From an uncultured Streptococcus sp. (GTDB taxonomy: Bacteria; Bacillota; Bacilli; Lactobacillales; Streptococcaceae), in assembly GCA_934216185.1 (NCBI GenBank), contig CAKQBM010000010.1, positions 1 to 22,529 of the forward strand: DNA of 22,529 bases, given 5' to 3'. Every line of letters starts with the position of its first letter. The stretch's first letter is position 1. A program made the position numbers and the translations under genes. Below, piece by piece: positions 18,091 to 22,529 of this stretch. The notes under the pieces are model-generated. The model was not told the origin of the DNA. It did not search any database and saw nothing but the letters and a program-made list of their open reading frames with translations.

Positions 18091-18708
18091 TCAAAGCATT
18101 TGCCAGAAAAAGTCAATAATATAGGTCAGACCGTAGGTATAGACCACGAGGGTAAAGGGTTTGGTTAGAATGATGATGATCATATAACGCTTGAAGGTCA
18201 TCTTGGTCAGGGCAGCCAGCATACAGAGAAAGTCAGCTGGACTAATGGGCCAAATCATCATAAAGATAAAGAAACGGTCAAAACGATTGCCCTTATCCAA
18301 CCAGCCGATATACTTGTCATAGGTGCGCTTGCTGACGACAGACTGGACAAAGGCAGCCCCATAGAGGCGCACCAGATAAAAGATAATGGCACAACCAATC
18401 ACGATTCCGATATAGTTGTAGATAGTCCCGATGATGTGCCCGTAGATAAAGACTCCTGCCACCGAGGTCAAGGCCCCAGGAATGATAGGGACGACCGTCT
18501 GTAAAATCTGTAAAAAGATAAAGAGAGGTGGCCCCCAGATGCCTGCCTGCTGGATAAAGGCAGAGAGGGTTTCCTTAGACTGTAAAATCCCAGCCTGATA
18601 AGCCCAAATACAGAAAATCAAACTCCCAACACCACCGACAATCGATGAGATATTGATAACTTGCTGTAGAAGGGGAGAAACAGCTTTCATTTGTTTATCC
18701 TGTGACAT
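18091..18708 (-). CDS. TVP38/TMEM64 (VTT domain) family membrane protein
   Basis: A 205-residue protein with about five to six predicted membrane segments. The family landmarks of the VTT/DedA-like fold are visible: FLQILQTVVPIIPGALTSVAG (re-entrant loop with PxIPG, about 65-85), FIYGHIIGTIYNYIGIVIGCAIIFYLVR, and PISPADFLCMLAALTKM (about 154-170). Relatives are implicated in lipid flipping or membrane homeostasis, but the substrate here is unknown. AGAGGAG on the minus strand lies 6 nt before the ATG at 18708. It is divergent from hsdR, sharing a 147-bp promoter region, and convergent with scrK. Confidence 0.87.
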   Translation of the reverse strand: MSQDKQMKAVSPLLQQVINISSIVGGVGSLIFCIWAYQAGILQSKETLSAFIQQAGIWGPPLFIFLQILQTVVPIIPGALTSVAGVFIYGHIIGTIYNYIGIVIGCAIIFYLVRLYGAAFVQSVVSKRTYDKYIGWLDKGNRFDRFFIFMMIWPISPADFLCMLAALTKMTFKRYMIIIILTKPFTLVVYTYGLTYIIDFFWQML

Positions 18709-18736
18709 GTAAACTCCTCTTAGATAGTATATTTCT

Positions 18737-18745
18737 ACTATACCA
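18737..18745 (-). promoter_or_regulatory. Extended -10 promoter of the TVP38-family gene
   Basis: On the minus strand TGGTATAGT gives TGn plus TATAGT, about 30 bp before the ATG. An inverted repeat ATAGTA-TATTTC-TACTAT (18724-18741) overlaps it and could be a small operator. Confidence 0.6.
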
Positions 18746-18814
18746 TATTTTAGAGGAGAAAGGGGGAATGAGTGTTTTTGCGATGGGAAGAGTGATGGAA
18801 TTTGAGCCTAAACA

Positions 18815-18823
18815 TGCTATAAT
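18815..18823 (+). promoter_or_regulatory. Extended -10 promoter of hsdR
   Basis: TGCTATAAT is a perfect extended -10, 33 bp before the hsdR ATG. No standard -35 is visible. Fourteen bases around it (18814-18827) are identical to the scrK promoter (17124-17137). Confidence 0.68.
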
Positions 18824-18855
18824 AAAGGAAGCAGACACGTAGCAAAGGAGAGAGT

Positions 18856-21846
18856 ATGATACAGGTAAAACCAGAACTGGAGATAGAAAAACAACTGATC
18901 AGCCAACTGGTAACTGGGGAAAGTCAATGGACATACAGAGAAGACCTCAAAACAGAAGAGCAATTATGGGAAAACTTCTTTGAAAAGCTAGCCCAGAACA
19001 ATGTGGCGCTATTGGCAGATCATCCCCTGACAGAACAGGAAAAACGCCAGATAAATAATCAACTGAACTTTGTTAGCTACTATGATGCAGCCAAGTGGTT
19101 GGTCGGCGAAAATGGCATTTCCAAGGTTGAGGTTCAGAGAGAAGATGCTAGTTTGGGGACTATCCGTTTATCTGTCATTTGGCGAGACAATATCGCAGCT
19201 GGTAAGTCTAGTTATGAGGTTGTCAACCAAGTCGAGAGAGATAAAGTAACTCCTCAGGATCAAGACCGTAGGCTAGATGTGACCCTCTTGATCAATAGCC
19301 TTCCCATGATTCAGATCGAGCTTAAAAGTCCCAGAGTTGCTTTTTTAGATGCTTTTCATCAAATTAAAAAATATGACCGCGAAGGCAAGTTCCGTGGCAT
19401 CTACTCTAGCTTACAGATGTTTGTTGTGACCAATAAAGTAGACACACGCTATATCGCTGCAGCTAGGGAAAATAAACTCAACAAGCAATTTCTAACTAAG
19501 TGGGTCGATAAGGATAATCAACCCATAACGAGCTTGACCAGCTTTGCCCACGAAGTCCTTTCCATCCCTCGTGCTCATCAGATGGTCATGCAGTATTCTG
19601 TCCTTGATGATAGTAAGAAGGCTCTTATCCTCCTGCGTCCCTACCAGATTCATGCTATTGAGGCTGTTCAGGAAGCCTCTCGCCAACAAGCATCAGGCTA
19701 CGTTTGGCATACGACAGGTTCAGGTAAGACCCTGACTTCTTATAAAGTAGCGCGGAATCTCCTCCAGATTCCATCCATCCAAAAGACGATTTTTGTCGTT
19801 GACCGTAGGGACTTGGATCAACAGACTACCTCGTCCTTTCTCTCCTATGCGACTAATGATGTCATTGATATTGATGAGACGGATAATACCCATGATTTGG
19901 TCAAGCGACTAGGAAGTAATGATAAGCGTGTAGTGGTAACGACCATCCAGAAAATCACCACCATGATGCGTAAGTTTGAGCAAGGTCTTTACCAACGAGA
20001 TGCGGACAAAATCAAGGGTCTTCGAGTGGCCTTTGTCGTGGATGAATGCCACCGTGCTGTTACGCCACAAACGCAAAAAGACATTAAGGGCTTTTTCCCA
20101 CAGTCTCTCTGGTATGGTTTTACAGGCACACCTATCTTTAAGGAAAATAAACGCCAACAGGTCGGTGACCTAGCTCAGACCACCCAACAGCAATACGGAG
20201 ACCGTCTCCATGAGTATACAGTCAAGGAAGCTATCCATGACGGAGCAGTTTTAGGCTTTAAGGTGGATTATCGCAATACCCTCATCACGGATAAATCCGA
20301 AAATGACCTACCAGATACCGTCTACGAGGATGAGGAGCATATGCTGGAAGTCCTGGATGCCATTATCAATAAATCCCGTCAACAGTTAGGCTTCCAAAAA
20401 GGAGTTGGTAAGACCTACAATGCTATCCTGACCGTTAAATCAATCCCTCAAGCCCAAGCCTATTATGACCTCCTCAAACGAGTCAAGGATGGGGAGACGA
20501 GAGTTAAGGTATCGGAAAGGGTCAAGCAGGTTCTTCCAGACTTTCCAAAGGCGACGATCACCTACTCGGTCACAGAAAATGAAGAAGACTCAAGAGCCAA
20601 CCAAGACCACATGAAGCAGGTCTTAGAGGACTATAACCAAGAGTTTGATACCCACTTTACCATGTCGGATCTTCGTGGCTTTAATACGGATGTCAATAAC
20701 CGTCTAGCTCGAAAACAGGACAAATACCTCTATCGCAATGAACAGTTGGACTTAGTCATCGTGGTCAATCGTCTCTTAACGGGATTTGATGCGCCTTGTC
20801 TATCAACTCTCTTTATCGACAGAAAGCCCATGCAACCGCAGGACTTGATTCAGGCCTTTAGCCGAACCAACCGTATTTTTGACAGCAGTAAGACCTACGG
20901 TCATATCATAACCTTCCAAAAGCCTCTAGCCTTTAAGGAAGCAGTAGATAATGCCCTCAAACTCTACTCAAATGGTGGTGAAAACGAGGTCCTAGCCCCA
21001 AGCTGGGAAGAGGAAAAGAGGAACTTTTTACGGAGTTGCAGTGATTTCAAAAATCTTGCTACTGATGACTATGTGAACGGTCTAGATCTCGAGCAAGTCT
21101 CTACCCCTGAGTTGAGGAAACTAGCTAAAACCTATCAAGCCTTTGATAAATACCTAGCTTCTATCCGAGTGTATAAAGAATATGATGAGGAAGAGCTTTA
21201 CAGTCAGACGGGATTTGATGGAGAAAAGTTGGAAAGGTATCTGGGACTTTATCGAAATGTCCTTGCAGAATTAAAAAGCCGAGTAGAGGATGATGACGAT
21301 GGTGAACCACTTGATATTCACTATGAACTGGAGTCTATCCAAGTAGACGAAATCAACTATGCCTATATCTTGACCTTGATTCAAAGTCTGATTGAGCAAG
21401 GCCAGAGTCAAGAAAAGAACCTAAGCGCTCAAGATAAGGAAGCGGTGGATAACTATATTCAGAGTCTTGAGAAGACCAATCCAAATCTTGCTCAGATTAT
21501 CACTGAACTGTGGAGAGAGGTACAAGAACATCCAGAAAGCTATCGTGGTCAGTCTATCGCAAATATCTTGGATCAGATGATTGAGGCTGTCATCCAGCAA
21601 CATATCCAAGTCTTTAGCAAACGCTGGTATGTCGGCGAAGATGAACTCCGTTACTATGTCGAACACTACCGTAAGGGAGCTAAAAAACAACTAGGAGAAA
21701 GCCAGTTGACCAAGAGCCAGCGCTATCAGGACTATAAGCTAGAGGTGGCAGATGCCCTCAATCCTCTCCTCCATAAAAAACAAATCAAGGAAGTCTATAC
21801 TCAGCTAGTGGAGGAAGTCATTGAGCCGTTGAGGGTTGGGAGATAG
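18856..21846 (+). CDS. hsdR: Type I restriction enzyme R subunit (EcoR124I-like), no M or S gene adjacent
   Basis: Motor-nuclease subunit of a type I restriction complex, which translocates DNA and cuts it when bound to HsdM2S. 996 residues, close to EcoR124I HsdR. The nuclease domain has D141, E155 and K157 (IELK) with the following Q169-x3-Y173 motif. The SF2 motor has Walker A TTGSGKT (286-292), DECH (396-399), TGTP (423-426), LLTGFDAP (640-647) and QAFSRTNR (666-673), then a helical C-terminus (about 740-996) of the kind that docks to HsdM. All key residues are intact and there is no frameshift. AAGGAG at 18845-18850 sets the start. Neither flank in this window carries hsdM or hsdS, so it either works with subunits encoded elsewhere or is a remnant. 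Confidence 0.94.
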   Translation: MIQVKPELEIEKQLISQLVTGESQWTYREDLKTEEQLWENFFEKLAQNNVALLADHPLTEQEKRQINNQLNFVSYYDAAKWLVGENGISKVEVQREDASLGTIRLSVIWRDNIAAGKSSYEVVNQVERDKVTPQDQDRRLDVTLLINSLPMIQIELKSPRVAFLDAFHQIKKYDREGKFRGIYSSLQMFVVTNKVDTRYIAAARENKLNKQFLTKWVDKDNQPITSLTSFAHEVLSIPRAHQMVMQYSVLDDSKKALILLRPYQIHAIEAVQEASRQQASGYVWHTTGSGKTLTSYKVARNLLQIPSIQKTIFVVDRRDLDQQTTSSFLSYATNDVIDIDETDNTHDLVKRLGSNDKRVVVTTIQKITTMMRKFEQGLYQRDADKIKGLRVAFVVDECHRAVTPQTQKDIKGFFPQSLWYGFTGTPIFKENKRQQVGDLAQTTQQQYGDRLHEYTVKEAIHDGAVLGFKVDYRNTLITDKSENDLPDTVYEDEEHMLEVLDAIINKSRQQLGFQKGVGKTYNAILTVKSIPQAQAYYDLLKRVKDGETRVKVSERVKQVLPDFPKATITYSVTENEEDSRANQDHMKQVLEDYNQEFDTHFTMSDLRGFNTDVNNRLARKQDKYLYRNEQLDLVIVVNRLLTGFDAPCLSTLFIDRKPMQPQDLIQAFSRTNRIFDSSKTYGHIITFQKPLAFKEAVDNALKLYSNGGENEVLAPSWEEEKRNFLRSCSDFKNLATDDYVNGLDLEQVSTPELRKLAKTYQAFDKYLASIRVYKEYDEEELYSQTGFDGEKLERYLGLYRNVLAELKSRVEDDDDGEPLDIHYELESIQVDEINYAYILTLIQSLIEQGQSQEKNLSAQDKEAVDNYIQSLEKTNPNLAQIITELWREVQEHPESYRGQSIANILDQMIEAVIQQHIQVFSKRWYVGEDELRYYVEHYRKGAKKQLGESQLTKSQRYQDYKLEVADALNPLLHKKQIKEVYTQLVEEVIEPLRVGR

Positions 21847-21847
21847 C

Positions 21848-22031
21848 TCTTCGAGACTTAGAATAGGCTCACTTCCTAAAGTTTACATGTATTCTAAGTT
21901 TCGAATGATTGTAATTACATAAATTTACAAGTATTCTAAGCTTCGAATGGCTTATCTGAGAAAATTTTGAGGCCTTCTAGCTTTCGAATAGTCGTCTTTC
22001 CTAAAGTTTAAATGTATTCTAAAGCTAGAAG
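21848..22031. repeat. Phased array of five quasi-palindromic 14-mers, 42-bp period
   Basis: Starting two bases after the hsdR stop there are five related 14-mers of the form TTCnAnnnnTnGAA: TTCGAGACTTAGAA (21850), TTCTAAGTTTCGAA (21892), TTCTAAGCTTCGAA (21934), TTCTAGCTTTCGAA (21975) and TTCTAAAGCTAGAA (22017). Starts are 42, 42, 41 and 42 bp apart. A second conserved box, TTCCTAAAGTTTA, lies 23 bp after the start of sites 1 and 4 (21873, 21998), with weaker versions after sites 2 and 3. Sites 1+2 and sites 4+5 are also long inverted repeats (16 and 17 bp arms, 24-nt loops). I do not recognise this repeat; protein-binding array, RNA structure or recombination remnant are all possible. Confidence 0.85.
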
Positions 22032-22055
22032 AGTTAAAATCTAAAAATAGTAAGA

Positions 22056-22104
22056 GTCTCTATCGGATGGACGGTATGTATGTCCAGTCAGATAGGGATT
22101 TTTT
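22056..22104 (+). terminator. Intrinsic terminator downstream of hsdR and the array
   Basis: TCTCTATC...TGGAC (22057-22072) pairs with GTCCA...GATAGGGA (22082-22098) around a nine-base loop, with an asymmetric internal bulge, followed by TTTTTT. It probably ends hsdR transcription, leaving the whole 42-bp array in the hsdR 3' untranslated region. Confidence 0.78.
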
Positions 22105-22195
22105 AATTTGGAAAAGTCTGATTTGTCCTGAAAAGTACCTTTTAGATGGAAATAATGACAGTTGAGAAGATGAAGGGCAAAATGTTTTGGGAAAC

Positions 22196-22204
22196 TGTTA
22201 GAAT
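22196..22204 (+). promoter_or_regulatory. Extended -10 promoter of the small membrane protein gene
   Basis: TGTTAGAAT gives TGn plus TAGAAT; no good -35 is seen. The predicted start near 22211 is downstream of the ATG at 22207, which supports 22234 as the real start codon. The stretch 22105-22195 shows nothing else. Confidence 0.5.
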
Positions 22205-22233
22205 GGATGTATCAACTTAAAGGAGAAAAATTA

Positions 22234-22449
22234 ATGAAGAAAGTTAGAGATGATGAGGAGAGTCTACTATGGTCACTTCCTGTATTTGGCATTGTATTGT
22301 TAGTCTGTATTTTGTTTCAAGTCTTTGAAGTAAAGGATAATTCGATGTTAATAGAACACAGGGGAGGGAGTGTTGTAAAATCTGTTCCAAGAGAACCTCA
22401 TCTTGCAGATCTACTCTCCTCTTGGTTTGATAGAGAAGATAATAAATGA
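22234..22449 (+). CDS. Small single-span membrane protein, function unknown
   Basis: I do not recognise this protein. It has 71 residues: a short charged N-terminus (MKKVRDDEES), one strongly hydrophobic segment at about 11-31 (LLWSLPVFGIVLLVCILFQVF), then a polar region with a Gly-Gly (44-45) and an acidic end. The positive-then-acidic N-terminus makes the orientation uncertain; there is no signal-peptidase site or lipobox. AAAGGAG at 22219-22225, 8 nt before ATG 22234, sets the start, and the predicted promoter excludes ATG 22207. The next possible gene begins 25 bp after its stop with its own ribosome site, suggesting a two-gene or longer operon that continues outside the window. Confidence 0.68.
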   Translation: MKKVRDDEESLLWSLPVFGIVLLVCILFQVFEVKDNSMLIEHRGGSVVKSVPREPHLADLLSSWFDREDNK

Positions 22450-22474
22450 TTCGTTAAATAGAAAGGATATCATC

Positions 22475-22529
22475 ATGACAAAAACATACGCTATTCGCCC
22501 GCTTAGTTACAGCAATTTTACCAACCGTG
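22475..22529 (+). CDS. Start of a downstream gene, cut by window edge; reading frame uncertain
   Basis: GAAAGGA at 22461-22467 lies 7 nt before ATG 22475, so translation probably starts here. The frame as written gives MTKTYAIRPLSYSNFTNR, a polar peptide. The +1 frame from 22476 gives QKHTLFARLVTAILPTV, which looks like a signal peptide or first membrane helix. Loss of one A from the five-A run at 22480-22484 would join the start to that frame. Only 18 codons are visible, so no function can be given. Confidence 0.4.
   Translation, partial: MTKTYAIRPLSYSNFTNR

Noticed and set aside
21848..22031. CRISPR array reading of the 42-bp repeats
   Set aside because: The 14-16 bp repeats differ from each other, are shorter than CRISPR repeats, spacers share sequence (TTCCTAAAGTTTA twice), and no cas gene is nearby.
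22207..22233. Upstream ATG as start of the small membrane protein
   Set aside because: It lies within or before the predicted transcription start and lacks a ribosome site, while ATG 22234 has AAAGGAG at good spacing.

Overview
The window looks like chromosome from a mitis-group Streptococcus (S. mitis, S. oralis or a close relative of S. pneumoniae). The evidence is a complete BOX intergenic repeat, a StkP/PhpP pair with pneumococcal residue numbering, the mevalonate genes mvaS-mvaA, the scr sucrose locus, and many promoters with a TG-type extended -10. This assignment is from remembered families, not from a search. StkP differs from the pneumococcal form I know (three extracellular PASTA domains instead of four, plus a long polar tail), so I favour a commensal relative over S. 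pneumoniae itself.

Left part (1-8335): a tightly packed rightward operon, gmk (5' end cut by the window) - rpoZ - priA - fmt - rsmB - phpP - stkP. Gaps are short or negative (fmt/rsmB overlap 8 nt, phpP/stkP overlap 4 nt) and a hairpin terminator follows stkP. It joins nucleotide metabolism, RNA polymerase omega, replication restart, initiator-tRNA formylation and 16S rRNA methylation to the Ser/Thr phosphatase-kinase pair that monitors the cell wall.

Middle (8336-12190): a two-gene split ThrE-type exporter, then mvaS-mvaA, the first two committed steps of the mevalonate route to isoprenoids. Each unit has its own extended -10 promoter and terminator; the two promoters share 16 identical bases. 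A BOX element sits between mvaA and the convergent scrR.

Sucrose locus (12342-18086): scrB-scrR leftward and scrA, then scrK, rightward. ScrA imports and phosphorylates sucrose, ScrB cleaves sucrose-6-phosphate, ScrK phosphorylates the released fructose, and ScrR represses. The 382-bp divergent region holds back-to-back promoters with several LacI/CcpA-type operator candidates.

Right part (18091-22529): a leftward TVP38/TMEM64-family membrane protein; a complete type I restriction R subunit (hsdR) with no hsdM or hsdS beside it; then, two bases after the hsdR stop, an array of five quasi-palindromic 14-mers spaced 42, 42, 41 and 42 bp (about four helical turns each). This array is the most unusual feature of the window. 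After a terminator come a small single-span membrane protein of unknown function and the first codons of another gene, which may be frameshifted. No tRNA, rRNA, transposase, phage gene or CRISPR array was seen.
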